DNA from: Vreelandella profundi
GTDB lineage: Bacteria > Pseudomonadota > Gammaproteobacteria > Pseudomonadales > Halomonadaceae
Length of the DNA: 64,000 nucleotides
NCBI RefSeq assembly: GCF_019722725.1
Contig: NZ_CP077941.1
Location: forward strand, 2,108,001 to 2,172,000
Direction: 5' to 3'
The notes under the pieces are model-generated. The model had not been told where the DNA came from and ran no database searches. It saw only the letters and a list, made by a program, of their open reading frames with translations. The position numbers and the translations under genes are program-made. Below, one piece after another: positions 27,618-37,954 of the stretch; position 1 is the stretch's first letter, and every line of letters begins with the position of its first letter.

Positions 27618-27708
27618 GATCAGCTCTCAGCGTTAAGACACTCGCCATGTTAAAACATTTAAGTAGTGTCTTCACTCTAGCAGTCTCGCCATAGTAAGCA
27701 CTATATGC

Positions 27709-29019
27709 TTACGCGGCGGGCAGCATGGGCAGCCATAAAGCCAGGGCGATCAAGGCCGCCAACAGTACTGGCGGCGTAATCAATAAGCCAATCTTCATGT
27801 ACTGGCCCCAGCCAATTTTGTATCCCTTGCCCGCTAGCACGTGCAGCCATAGCAGGGTAGCGAGACTGCCGATGGGGGTGAATTTTGGCCCCAGATCATT
27901 ACCAATGACGTTAGCGTAGATCATTAACTCCTGAGTTCCCGCCGGCAATTTCGCCTGTTCAATCGCCAGCGCCCCCACCAGTGTCGAGGGCATATTGTTC
28001 ATTACCGAGGCCATAGTGGCGGAAAGGAAGCCGGTGCCTAAAGTGGCGATAAAGTCACCCTGCTGCGCCAGCCACTCAAGCGCCAAAGCGCCATAATTCG
28101 TCAGCCCTGCATTACCCAGGCCGTAGACAACGAGATACATGCCGATTGAGAACAATACTATCTGCCAAGGGGCACCGCGCAGCGCACCCGTTACGGAAAC
28201 GACTGCCCCCCGACCCGCTTGCCACCAACGTCCGGCAATAGCCATCAACAGGACAGCACCCGTTCCCGTCACAAACGCGATGGGAATTCCTAACGGGGCA
28301 GTCACAAAATAGGCAATAAGCAGCACCGCTAGCAATGGGAATGCTACGCGAAATACGAGGGGATCCTTGATGGCTGAAACCGGCACATCAAGATTTTCGA
28401 CGCTATAACGTGTAGGAATGCGGCGACCAAACGCAATCCAGAGAACGATCATCGTTGCCGCCAGCGACACTAGGTTGACCGGCACCATAACCGCAGCATA
28501 ACGATCAAAGCCGATATCAAAGTAGTTGGCACTAACAATATTCACAAGATTGGAGATCACCAGCGGCAGGCTTGCGGTATCGGCGACAAAACCCGTTGCA
28601 ATAATGAAGGCGAATGCCGCAGGCGGCTCAAAGTTAAGGCGTAACAAGATAGCGATCACAATGGGTGTTAGCAGTAAGGCCGCGCCATCGTTAGCAAAGA
28701 ATGCTGCAATGATTGCACCCAGTATAACGACTAACGGGAAGAGAAAATGCCCGCGCCCATTGCCCCAGCGCGCAACATGTAACGCCGCCCAGGCAAAAAA
28801 TCCCGCCTCGTCTAGAAGCAGGGAAATGATGATTAACGCTACAAAGGTGAAGGTCGCATCCCAGACAATATCCCATACCACGGCGATATCGGATAAATGC
28901 ACTACCCCCACAAGCAATGCGATTAGAGCACCGCCCAGCGCACTCCAACCGATACCCAGCCCTTTAGGCTGCCATATCACCAGAACCAGAGTGATGACAA
29001 AAATAGCTAGTGCCAACAT
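27709..29019 (-). CDS. arsB: arsenite efflux membrane protein ArsB
   Basis: ArsB exports arsenite (and antimonite) across the inner membrane. The 436-residue protein has about twelve membrane segments and the ArsB marks: FFANDGAALLLTPIVIA near residue 110 and NNMPSTLVGALAI near residue 340. It is the last gene of arsR-arsC-arsB; arsC ends 110 bases upstream. No arsA is present, so the pump would run on the proton gradient alone. Confidence 0.93.
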   Translation of the reverse strand: MLALAIFVITLVLVIWQPKGLGIGWSALGGALIALLVGVVHLSDIAVVWDIVWDATFTFVALIIISLLLDEAGFFAWAALHVARWGNGRGHFLFPLVVILGAIIAAFFANDGAALLLTPIVIAILLRLNFEPPAAFAFIIATGFVADTASLPLVISNLVNIVSANYFDIGFDRYAAVMVPVNLVSLAATMIVLWIAFGRRIPTRYSVENLDVPVSAIKDPLVFRVAFPLLAVLLIAYFVTAPLGIPIAFVTGTGAVLLMAIAGRWWQAGRGAVVSVTGALRGAPWQIVLFSIGMYLVVYGLGNAGLTNYGALALEWLAQQGDFIATLGTGFLSATMASVMNNMPSTLVGALAIEQAKLPAGTQELMIYANVIGNDLGPKFTPIGSLATLLWLHVLAGKGYKIGWGQYMKIGLLITPPVLLAALIALALWLPMLPAA

Positions 29020-29129
29020 GGAATGACCTTCGTCAGTGAGTGTTTGTTTAGCCCCATGGGGAATCTTTGCGCTTTCAGCGCGTATCGAATAAGCACTTGC
29101 ACGATAAGTCGAGTGATTTATCAGAGCTT

Positions 29130-29531
29130 TTACTCTACGCGCACAACCTCACCGTCTTCTTTAGTAAATATCGCCGCCGGGCTAGCCAATAAATCGAGTA
29201 CGCACTCTGAAGGCCGACACAGCCTTGCGCCTTTAGCTGTAACGACAATCGGGCGATTGATCAGAATTGGGTACGCGATCATGGCGTCTATCAGCTGATC
29301 ATCGCTTAACGCTAGATTTTCTAGATTGAGCTCTTCAAACGGAGTGCCCTTACGACGCAACAACTCTCGCGGAGCAATCGCCATCATTGAAATCAGCTCA
29401 ACTAGTCGTTCACGACTCAGCGGTGTCTTGAGATACTCGACCACTTCAGGCGTCTCGCCTGAGGCTTCGAGCATTGCTAGCGTATTACGGGAGGTGCCGC
29501 ACGCGGGGTTGTGGTAAATCGTCGTATTCAA
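29130..29531 (-). CDS. arsC: arsenate reductase ArsC (glutaredoxin-coupled type)
   Basis: ArsC reduces arsenate to arsenite for export by ArsB. The 133-residue protein begins MNTTIYHNPACGTSRNTL, with catalytic Cys11 in the NPxCGTSRN motif, and the downstream arginines of the active site are present. The start is TTG at 29531, six bases after the arsR stop, with AGGAG upstream within arsR's last codons. A broken second copy of its 5' end lies at 30362-30445. Confidence 0.93.
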   Translation of the reverse strand: MNTTIYHNPACGTSRNTLAMLEASGETPEVVEYLKTPLSRERLVELISMMAIAPRELLRRKGTPFEELNLENLALSDDQLIDAMIAYPILINRPIVVTAKGARLCRPSECVLDLLASPAAIFTKEDGEVVRVE

Positions 29532-29537
29532 CGCCTT

Positions 29538-29888
29538 TCACTCCTGACCTTCATTGATGGAACATTCATTGAATGTCGCCCAAAACGGCTCACACACGTC
29601 TGGATGGCCTGCACAGCAATCATGAATCAGAAAGTTAATCGTTTGCTGCATGTGCCTCAGACTGGCGCGGTAAATAATTGATCGGCCCTGCCTACGCGAT
29701 ACAATCCAACCCGCCCGCGATAGCACCGAAAGATGTGCAGACATCGTGTTATGTGGCACAGATAGCTGACGGGCAATGTCACCCGCAGGAAGGCCTTCGG
29801 GTTCATGACGTACAAGCAGCCGAAACACCTCAAGGCGCGTACCTTGAGACAGCGCGGCAAAACTATCGGTAGCGTTTTTAATTTCCAT
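29538..29888 (-). CDS. arsR: ArsR-family arsenic-responsive repressor
   Basis: The 116-residue protein has the winged helix of ArsR regulators (FAALSQGTRLEVFRLLV, then LPAGDIARQLSVPHNTMSAHLSVLSRAGWI) and a C-terminal cysteine cluster (DCCAGHPDVC, about residues 90-99) that could bind arsenite. I use the ATG at 29888; the frame extends nine codons upstream over what looks like the operator. It leads the ars operon. Confidence 0.9.
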   Translation of the reverse strand: MEIKNATDSFAALSQGTRLEVFRLLVRHEPEGLPAGDIARQLSVPHNTMSAHLSVLSRAGWIVSRRQGRSIIYRASLRHMQQTINFLIHDCCAGHPDVCEPFWATFNECSINEGQE

Positions 29889-29919
29889 ATGTCTAGAGTA
29901 ATGGACATATTTCAATATG
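29887..29919 (-). promoter_or_regulatory. ars operator/promoter dyads
   Basis: A perfect inverted repeat ATATGTC...GACATAT (29887-29893 and 29904-29910) overlaps the arsR start codon, and a second dyad CATATT-TC-AATATG (29906-29919) overlaps its right arm. Such AT-rich repeats next to arsR are the usual binding sites of ArsR repressors. The position predicts autoregulation. Confidence 0.6.
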
Positions 29920-29963
29920 ACAATTTTTCCTTTGCGTATTTTCCAGATCTGGCCACTCCAAGA

Positions 29964-30002
29964 AAAAGCCTGCGAGGCTGAATGAACAGCTCGCAGGCTT
30001 TA
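29964..30002. terminator. orphan bidirectional terminator-like hairpin
   Basis: A long stem (AAAGCCTGCGAG/CTCGCAGGCTTT, extended by GCTG/CAGC with one bulge) is flanked by T-rich sequence on both strands. It sits between arsR, which is transcribed away to the left, and the HlyD remnant, which begins to its right, so it ends no intact gene in either direction. Confidence 0.65.
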
Positions 30003-30021
30003 TTTTTGTTTTAGTGCCTTT

Positions 30022-30282
30022 AACCAACGCCTATCCAATGTCATCGATGGCGAAGTCATCCACGTGAGTGCCAATAGCTTTGAGGACGAGGCTACCCGGG
30101 CACGTTATTACAAAGTGCGCCTGCGCGTTACCACCTCGGGCGAAGAAAATATGACTGAGTCCATGAAGCTACTCGCTGGCATGCCGGCCGAAGTGATGCT
30201 GCGCACCGGCGAAAGAAGCTTTTCAAGCTACATAGCTAAACCCCTAACCGACATGCTGGCCCGAGCCATTCGTGAGGATTAG
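30022..30282 (+). pseudogene. C-terminal remnant of a HlyD-type type I secretion adaptor
   Basis: From 30022 the frame reads NQRLSNVIDGEVIHVSANS, continuing through EDEATRARYYKVRLRVTT, GMPAEVMLRTGERSFSSYI and KPLTDMLARAIRED. This is the last 86 residues or so of HlyD-family membrane-fusion proteins of type I secretion, which are normally about 400-450 residues. No start codon with a ribosome site suits it, the N-terminal part is missing, and no ABC transporter or exported substrate gene is near. It is the tail of a lost system. Confidence 0.8.
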
Positions 30283-30677
30283 GTTATAGAAGCGCTAACT
30301 GCCGCCAGGCTTTTGCCCTGAGTAGGTCGACCACTGCCCAGCGATAGAAGCATCGCTTCAATTGGCGTTTTCATAATGCCCGTCATCACTAGCGTGTTAC
30401 ACAAGGTGCCGCACGCCGGATTATGATAGATAGCTTTTTACAAACACTGACTCCTTTAAAAGCATCTTCAATCAAGTCTCTTCACACAAGCATTTGCCTA
30501 TCTAGTAGAAAAAACTGCATTAGCCCAGCACTTAACGCTGAAAGTGGCATTGAATAACCCCGCCTAGCCTGCCTTACTGTCAGTAAGCATTTCGTGCGCA
30601 TTGCAGGATAGGACGACGTTACTATTCTCTGTTCGCACAACCGCTATTATCCAATGCACGCATTCTAGGTAGCCATT
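30283..30677. other. decayed spacer after the HlyD remnant
   Basis: These 395 bases hold the broken arsC copy (30362-30445) and otherwise no convincing gene. A 13-base perfect palindrome TTACTGTCAGTAA lies at 30574-30586, upstream of the histone-deacetylase-like gene, and might be an operator. The rest shows nothing I can name. Confidence 0.5.
30362..30445 (-). pseudogene. 5' fragment of a second, broken arsC
   Basis: On the minus strand the frame reads YHNPACGTLCNTLVM, then a jump to MKTPIEA, matching the first part of the intact ArsC (YHNPACGTSRNTLAM) and its later LKTP segment, with about a dozen residues missing between them. The sequence before the tyrosine is shifted out of frame relative to the intact gene, and a remnant AAAGGAG lies upstream. 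No more than about 28 codons are recognisable. Confidence 0.72.
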
Positions 30678-31766
30678 ATGCACAATGTCATTGCTTTATA
30701 TGATGATCGCGTACTTGCTCACGAACCGAATATCGACGCCGAGTTCTTGCCCCATCGAATCGACAAAAGAGTTAGGAACCTGCTGGCAGGCCTTCCGGGG
30801 CCGTGGAAATATCCTGAACACCCTGGGCGGTTAACCGCTATCCAAGAGCTGCTTGAAAAAGCGCCCATCGAAGGACTTAAAATCGAAGGCGGCAAAGCGG
30901 CCACCCATGAACAGCTCGCCAGGGTGCATACCACGTCTTACTTAACCGACATTTTCAGCTTACGCGGTAAAAATGCCTGGCTGGATGTCGATACCACGGC
31001 CGTTTCGCCGGGCAGCGTAGATGCGGCTGAAGTCGCGGCGGGTACGGCGATTGCGGCGGTAGAAGCCGTGATGGAAAAGCGCGCTAAAAGTGCGTTTGCA
31101 CTCGTACGTCCACCTGGGCATCACGCGGAGCCCGTTCGCGCGCGCGGGTTTTGCTTGTTTAATAATGTGGCCGTTGCGGCTGCGCATGCGCGAGCGGCAC
31201 TGGGCTGTGAACGCGTACTGATCGTCGATTGGGATGCTCACCACGGCAACGGTACTCAGGATATCTTTTGGGCAGAACCCGACGTGATGTTTTTCGACAT
31301 ACATCGCGCCGCGCCTTTCTACCCAGGCTCAGGTCATCTTGAAGAAGTCGGTGCGGGGTTAGGCGAAGGCACCACTATTAACGTTCCTCTGCCCGCGGGT
31401 GCCGGCGATGAAGCATATCTCAAAGCATTTCGTGACATTCTGGCACCGGCTGCAGCGTGGTTTAAGCCCGACATTATTTTAGTGTCTGCGGGCTTTGATC
31501 CTCACTGGCACGATTTAGCACTTAACGTTTCCTACGCAGGATTTGGCGCGCTAACCGGTTTCATGCAACAACTGGCAGAGCAGCACTGTGAGGGCCGCTT
31601 AGTTTTTGTATTAGAGGGTGGCTACAACCTGGAATCATTAGCCAACGGCACCCGAGCCGTGCTGGCAGTACTAGCCGGCAATACCGTTCCTGTGCCCGAC
31701 ACCTGTGGTATTGCAGAAGTTGAAGCGGCGGCTAACTTTCATCGCACGGCCTTTCAACCCGAATGA
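30678..31766 (+). CDS. histone-deacetylase-family hydrolase
   Basis: The 362-residue protein carries the complete zinc deacetylase motif set: RPPGHHAE (the His-His pair), the zinc ligands in VDWDAHHGNGTQ and SAGFDPHW, and the active-site tyrosine in EGGYNLE. Bacterial members hydrolyse acetylated polyamines or related amides, or acetyl-lysine; the substrate here is not known. It stands alone, ending at a terminator shared with fadA. Confidence 0.92.
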   Translation: MHNVIALYDDRVLAHEPNIDAEFLPHRIDKRVRNLLAGLPGPWKYPEHPGRLTAIQELLEKAPIEGLKIEGGKAATHEQLARVHTTSYLTDIFSLRGKNAWLDVDTTAVSPGSVDAAEVAAGTAIAAVEAVMEKRAKSAFALVRPPGHHAEPVRARGFCLFNNVAVAAAHARAALGCERVLIVDWDAHHGNGTQDIFWAEPDVMFFDIHRAAPFYPGSGHLEEVGAGLGEGTTINVPLPAGAGDEAYLKAFRDILAPAAAWFKPDIILVSAGFDPHWHDLALNVSYAGFGALTGFMQQLAEQHCEGRLVFVLEGGYNLESLANGTRAVLAVLAGNTVPVPDTCGIAEVEAAANFHRTAFQPE

Positions 31767-31800
31767 AAAATTCGTTTAAATAACGACGCTTTAAAATAAA

Positions 31801-31824
31801 AACGGCACCTGATACGGTGCCGTT
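31801..31824. terminator. terminator between convergent hydrolase gene and fadA
   Basis: A perfect 9-bp stem (AACGGCACC/GGTGCCGTT, six-base loop) with a T-rich tail on the minus strand and a weaker one on the plus strand. It can end fadBA and the histone-deacetylase-like gene. Confidence 0.82.
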
Positions 31825-31863
31825 TGGTTTGAAACTAACAATGCGCTGATGCTGGCCTAGCCT

Positions 31864-33045
<1,182 letters not shown>

Positions 33046-33065
33046 TTATCTCCTATGCGTGGTGG

Positions 33066-35252
33066 TTAGGCTTGGTTGGCCGGCTTATCGCTGGAATAGA
33101 ATAATTCGCCGCTTTGCGCCATCTGACGCAGCTTGTCGGTGGGCGCGTACAGCGGCCCCAGCTCGTCAGCCAAGCCTTCTGCCAATTTGACGAACGCTGC
33201 CACGCCCATGGCGTCAATGTAGCGCAGCGCGCCACCGCGGAACGGTGGGAAGCCGATGCCATAAATCAGCGCCATATCGGCTTCCGCTGGCGTCGCGACA
33301 ATGCCATCTTCCAAACAGCGTACGGTTTCCAAGCACAGCGGCACCATCATGCGCGCAATGATGTCTTCGTCAGAAAATTCCTTATGCTCTTTCACCACCT
33401 CTTTAATCAGCGCGTAAGCGGCTTCATCGGTTACTTTCTTAGGCTTACCTTTTTTGTCTTCCTCGTAAGCGTAAAAACCTTTGTCGTTCTTTTGACCCAG
33501 GCGGTCATTGTCATACATGACCTGGATAGCGGTTTTGCCATCACGCGCCATGCGATCAGGGAAGCCTTCGGCCATGACGTCATTGGCGTGTACGGCGGTG
33601 TCTAAGCCCACCACGTCAAGCAAATAAGCCGGACCCATAGGCCAACCGAACTTCTCCATCACTTTATCAACGTGCTGGAAGTCAGCGCCCTGCTCGACCA
33701 GAAAACTAAAGCCGCCGAAATACGGAAACAGCACGCGATTAACTAAGAAACCGGGGCAGTCGTTAACCACAATCGGCGTTTTTCCCATCGCGCGCGCATA
33801 GGCCACGGTGGCTGCCACGGCGGCATCAGTCGTCTTTTCACCACGAATCACTTCCACCAGCGGCATGCGGTGAACGGGGTTAAAAAAGTGCATACCGCAG
33901 AAGTTTTCTGGACGCTTAAGATTCTCTGCCAGTCGATTAATCGAAATCGTTGATGTATTAGAAGTCAGAATGGTGTTTTCGCTCACCGCATCTTCAACTT
34001 CAGCTAGCACCGCGCCTTTTACCTTGGGGTTTTCAACCACCGCTTCGACAACGAGATCAACGTTCCCAAAATCACCATAGGAGAGCGTTGGTCGAATATT
34101 GGTCAGTTTCTCCGCCATCTGCTCAATCGTTAGCTTTTTACGCTCGACCTGCTTGGCAAATAGCTTGCGCGCTTCTTTCAGGCCTAGCTCAATCGCGTCA
34201 TCCTTGATGTCTTTCATCAGGATGGGCGTGCCTTTAGACGCGCTCTGATAAGCGATACCGCCGCCCATAATGCCGGCACCCAGCACCGCCGTTTGTTTCA
34301 CCGGCTGTGCCTGTTTCTCATAACGGCTGGCTTTCTTTTTAACCACTTGGTCATTAAGAAATAGGCCTACCAAGTTGAACGCCACGCTGCTCAGTGCAAG
34401 CTTGGCGAACGCTTTGGCTTCAATTGCCTGGGCACGGCCACGCTCTTCACCCGCCCCTTTCTGAATGACTTTGATGGATTCAACCGGCGCGGGATAATGC
34501 GGCCCGGCTTTTCCGGCAACAAAGCCCTTAGCGGTTTCAAACGCCATCATCTGCTCAATGGGGTTAAGCTTCAGCGGGCTGGTTTTTTCCAGACGGCGTG
34601 CTTGGTAATCCAGCTCGCCGGTATTGGCACGGTCTAGAATGTCGAACGCCGCTTCTTCTAACTGTTCCGCAGTGACAACCGCATCGACAGCACCTACTTT
34701 AAGCGCCGCATCGGCGCGGTTTTCGGTGCCACCTGCAATCCACTCAATGGCATTGTCTGCGCCGATCAAACGAGGCAAACGAACGCAGCCTCCCCACCCG
34801 GGCAGTATACCTAGCTTAGTTTCTGGAAGGCCGATCTTGGCGGTTTCACTCATCACACGAAAATCGGTGGTCAGCAGAACCTCACAACCGCCGCCAAGCG
34901 CCAGCCCGTTGACCGCCGTGACTGTCGGGAAAGGCAGGTCTTCAATCGCGTTAAAAATATCGTGAACCTTAAGGTTCATCTCGACGAGGTATTCTTCGCC
35001 TTTATCAAAAAGGGTGTGGAACTCGGTGATATCGGCGCCTACGATAAATGCGTCTTTACCACTAGCGATGACTAAGCCTTTCAAGCTGTTTTCAGCCTGA
35101 ATAGCCTTCACCGCGTCAGCGAGCTCCGCGACAACAGCGCTAGAAAGCTTATTGACGGACTCATCCTTCAAATCGAAAGTGAGCATTGCGATATCATTCC
35201 CGCTAGGGGTGTCACGACGTGTCACCGTGATGGCATTGCCTTGGTAGATCAT
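33066..35252 (-). CDS. fadB: fatty acid oxidation complex alpha subunit FadB
   Basis: FadB carries enoyl-CoA hydratase and 3-hydroxyacyl-CoA dehydrogenase activity. The 728-residue protein has an N-terminal crotonase domain ([12 protein letters not shown], then [15 protein letters not shown] with the catalytic glutamate) and, from about residue 315, the dehydrogenase with its NAD loop ([11 protein letters not shown]) and catalytic histidine in [12 protein letters not shown] chose the ATG at 35252 ([13 protein letters not shown]); the frame extends 37 codons further without homology. It forms an operon with fadA. Confidence 0.95.
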   Translation of the reverse strand: MIYQGNAITVTRRDTPSGNDIAMLTFDLKDESVNKLSSAVVAELADAVKAIQAENSLKGLVIASGKDAFIVGADITEFHTLFDKGEEYLVEMNLKVHDIFNAIEDLPFPTVTAVNGLALGGGCEVLLTTDFRVMSETAKIGLPETKLGILPGWGGCVRLPRLIGADNAIEWIAGGTENRADAALKVGAVDAVVTAEQLEEAAFDILDRANTGELDYQARRLEKTSPLKLNPIEQMMAFETAKGFVAGKAGPHYPAPVESIKVIQKGAGEERGRAQAIEAKAFAKLALSSVAFNLVGLFLNDQVVKKKASRYEKQAQPVKQTAVLGAGIMGGGIAYQSASKGTPILMKDIKDDAIELGLKEARKLFAKQVERKKLTIEQMAEKLTNIRPTLSYGDFGNVDLVVEAVVENPKVKGAVLAEVEDAVSENTILTSNTSTISINRLAENLKRPENFCGMHFFNPVHRMPLVEVIRGEKTTDAAVAATVAYARAMGKTPIVVNDCPGFLVNRVLFPYFGGFSFLVEQGADFQHVDKVMEKFGWPMGPAYLLDVVGLDTAVHANDVMAEGFPDRMARDGKTAIQVMYDNDRLGQKNDKGFYAYEEDKKGKPKKVTDEAAYALIKEVVKEHKEFSDEDIIARMMVPLCLETVRCLEDGIVATPAEADMALIYGIGFPPFRGGALRYIDAMGVAAFVKLAEGLADELGPLYAPTDKLRQMAQSGELFYSSDKPANQA

Positions 35253-35482
35253 CCGCGTTCTCTCCACTTTTCGGGCTGGCTCTGAAAAGAGAACCTGCCA
35301 CACTTTTATACGATTTTCATACGGCCGTTTGATTACCTTAGCTTGGTTGAGATGCCTAAGCACGTCAAGCCCTGACTTTCGGCTAATAAATCAATTAATC
35401 CAGGCCGGGATTCGCAGTAGATCAGCGCTAAGCCCGGCAGACTGTTAGAATCACCCATCTTTCATCATCCAGGTTACCTTGT

Positions 35483-36628
35483 ATGGGCACACTGCTCACG
35501 CCTTCTCGCATTGCCTCGGCTCAGCGGCGTATTGAAAGTATTGTCGTACGCATAAAGCCTTGGAGCTGGTTATGGCCGCCGATGGCCTTTGCCGCAGGCC
35601 TGGGAAGCTTTTTTCTAGTAGATCGTCAGCAGTGGCTAGGCGCGGCGTTGGCGCTTGGGCTACTGTTCGCCTGGACATTGCTATTATCAGAAGGGTTAAT
35701 CAGTCGCTGGCTATCTCACCGAGGCCACCCCACGCCGCCTCGGGGCGTGGCCACGTTTATTGCACAGATGATTCACCAAGAAACGCTTTTCTTTACGCTG
35801 CCGTTTATTTTAGTCACAACGGTTTGGAATAGTGGGCAAACGCTCTTTGCGATATTGGTTGGCGGCATGTCCTTGTTGTCTATCATCGATCCGCTATATT
35901 TCAAAGTAGCCGAACGCTGGCGCAGCCTCTACTTTATGTTTCATGCCCTGTGCGTGTTTCTAGTGTTGCTGGTCACACTGCCTATCATGGTACATCTGAC
36001 CACCGGTCAGAGCTTGCTGCTAGCACTTAGCATTACTATTGTGGTGGCGCTGCCTAGTTTTTGGCATTTATTAAAGCGGCGTTCGCTGAAACGCTGGTGC
36101 CTGTTTTTTGCACTAACGTTAATACTCGTCTATGGCGCTTGGATAGGCCGCATATGGGTACCGCCTGCCAGTTTATGGATGACCAGCAGTGCACTGTCGC
36201 CCTCGTTCAATATTGAACAGCGGCTACCTCAAGGTTCAATAACGCTAACGCCGCAGGCGATTAGTGAAAACGGACTTTATGTTTATACGGCCATACGCGC
36301 GCCAAGGGGATTAAGTGAAACCATTACCCATGCTTGGCATCATAATGGTCAGCCCATGGACGTGGTGAAACTAAACATTAGCGGTGGGCGCGAAGAGGGG
36401 TATCGTGCTTGGAGTCATAAGCAAAACTTCCCCGATGACCCCACTGGCGATTGGCGCGTCGATATTATGACAGACAGCGGGCAGCGCCTTGGCTTGATAC
36501 GTTTTGAAGTCTCAGAGGACAGCCAAATCGCCTCTAAAGCCGATGCACAAATACGCCCCAGCGGTCTAAGTGGATTGCGTCTGGGACATTTCGTGCCCGG
36601 CAGTTCTAACAATACCGAGGATGAATAA
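35483..36628 (+). CDS. DUF5924/DUF2914 membrane protein
   Basis: The 381-residue protein has roughly seven membrane segments in residues 25-235, matching DUF5924, and a soluble C-terminal DUF2914 domain (GLYVYTAIRAPRGLSETITHAWHHNG, then GDWRVDIMTDSGQRLG), probably on the periplasmic side. No function is known for either domain. It is divergent from fadB and followed by a MarR-type gene. Confidence 0.82.
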   Translation: MGTLLTPSRIASAQRRIESIVVRIKPWSWLWPPMAFAAGLGSFFLVDRQQWLGAALALGLLFAWTLLLSEGLISRWLSHRGHPTPPRGVATFIAQMIHQETLFFTLPFILVTTVWNSGQTLFAILVGGMSLLSIIDPLYFKVAERWRSLYFMFHALCVFLVLLVTLPIMVHLTTGQSLLLALSITIVVALPSFWHLLKRRSLKRWCLFFALTLILVYGAWIGRIWVPPASLWMTSSALSPSFNIEQRLPQGSITLTPQAISENGLYVYTAIRAPRGLSETITHAWHHNGQPMDVVKLNISGGREEGYRAWSHKQNFPDDPTGDWRVDIMTDSGQRLGLIRFEVSEDSQIASKADAQIRPSGLSGLRLGHFVPGSSNNTEDE

Positions 36629-36713
36629 GCAGATTGATTGACTCAATATCTTGCATTCAGCGGCGTAGCTTATGACAATTCGCCTATACACACTTATTGG
36701 TAGCTAGTTGCTT

Positions 36714-37253
36714 ATGGCTTCATCTATTGGTTTTCGCCTTTCTCGTTTGCCACATCTATGGCGCTCAATCCTAGATCGGCGACTTGCCCCGCTGGGCTTA
36801 ACGCAAACCCGCTGGGTAACGCTCTATCACCTGTGGCGCTTGGGTGAGGGGCATCCCCAGTGTGATCTTGCCCGGGTTATTGGCGTGGAGGCACCTTCAC
36901 TGGTGCGCACGCTAGGCCAGCTTGAAGAACAAGGGTTAGTTGAGCGGCGTGCCTGCGACAATGATCGACGCAGCAAGCGTATCTATTTAACGCCTGCCGC
37001 TATGCCATTACTGGAAAAAATTGACAGCGTTGCTAAAGAAGCCCGCAAAGAGATATTGCAAGGCCTAACGGATGAAAACCTTCAGCAGCTAGATGAGTGG
37101 CTGATCCTGATTGAATCAAACGGACTGGCAATTCAAGCGCGCGATCAGGATGGCTCTGAAGAAAACGGTCTTGAAGAAAACTGCCCTGAAAAAAATAATG
37201 CTAATGTCGACTGCACTCAAGAAGAGGTTCTTCAAGACAAGCCCACGTCGTGA
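36714..37253 (+). CDS. MarR/SlyA-family transcriptional regulator
   Basis: The protein is 179 residues with the MarR winged-helix pattern (LGLTQTRWVTLYHLW, HPQCDLARVIGVEAPSLVRTLGQLEEQGLVERR, and the wing CDNDRRSKRIYLT). I use the ATG at 36714; an in-frame TTG lies six bases upstream. From about residue 145 it carries an odd acidic tail rich in Glu, Asn and Asp with repeated EEN-type steps, longer than in usual SlyA. Its last 22 bases overlap the end of the oppositely directed gene at 37232. Confidence 0.87.
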   Translation: MASSIGFRLSRLPHLWRSILDRRLAPLGLTQTRWVTLYHLWRLGEGHPQCDLARVIGVEAPSLVRTLGQLEEQGLVERRACDNDRRSKRIYLTPAAMPLLEKIDSVAKEARKEILQGLTDENLQQLDEWLILIESNGLAIQARDQDGSEENGLEENCPEKNNANVDCTQEEVLQDKPTS

Positions 37254-37801
37254 GGCTTCGCCTCTCTGTTGCCAGGCTGCTGTTTAAAACCGAGCGGCCT
37301 GGTAATGGGCCGATCTGCATAGCCACGCAGCGCATCTCTTAATTGCTCGAACTCTGGCAAGTAGGTCGCAAATCGTTCCGCCGTTTGCGACTCCCACCAC
37401 CATAGCGTCAACGTATATTCGGTAGATTGCACCACTAGCGCATCCAGTGGCAGGCGTTCCAGCAATGTTTTTAAAGGCGCCGTAGCGCTGTCGGGCAATG
37501 GGCGCAGTGGCGCCACTCGCCAGCGCCAACCGGCATGGAAAGGCGCTAATGCCTCGCTGGCATTGCTATCTCTTACAAGCAGAAAATCCGGCCCGGAGTC
37601 GTCTTGTGGATAGTGCCAGCGATAAGCAGGCATCGTGCCTTTAAAATGATGAAGTGGAGGCTTTTCCATCTTAATAGTCACGCCTTGACGGGCGATCTGC
37701 GAGCGAAGCAGCGCGTGGCGCTTTTGCCGCGGGCTCGGCTTTAACCACATCACGGGCGCAATGACAAACATCGCAATACCGACAATAATTAACCATTCCA
37801 T
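37232..37801 (-). CDS. membrane-anchored protein of unknown function
   Basis: With the ATG at 37801 (MEWLIIVGIAMFVIAPVMWLKPSPRQKR) the protein is 189 residues: one N-terminal membrane helix followed by a positive cluster and a cytoplasmic domain without a motif that I can assign. The N-terminus resembles YajC-type proteins in layout only. It overlaps the MarR gene by 22 bases at the 3' end. Confidence 0.72.
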   Translation of the reverse strand: MEWLIIVGIAMFVIAPVMWLKPSPRQKRHALLRSQIARQGVTIKMEKPPLHHFKGTMPAYRWHYPQDDSGPDFLLVRDSNASEALAPFHAGWRWRVAPLRPLPDSATAPLKTLLERLPLDALVVQSTEYTLTLWWWESQTAERFATYLPEFEQLRDALRGYADRPITRPLGFKQQPGNREAKPHDVGLS

Positions 37802-37954
37802 CTCTACATTTCCTTCAACATAGGCCACACTAACTAAGCTAACCTAAAAAACCATGACATAGGTCGTTGTTAAGTAACGCTACGCCATCTAAAGTAAAGG
37901 CCATCATCATCGTACAAAGAGCCCCTTTGTAACCCACTGCCAAGGAGATACGCC

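Noticed and set aside
29941..30677. Complete insertion sequence in the scar
   Set aside because: No transposase frame, terminal inverted repeats or target duplication could be seen.
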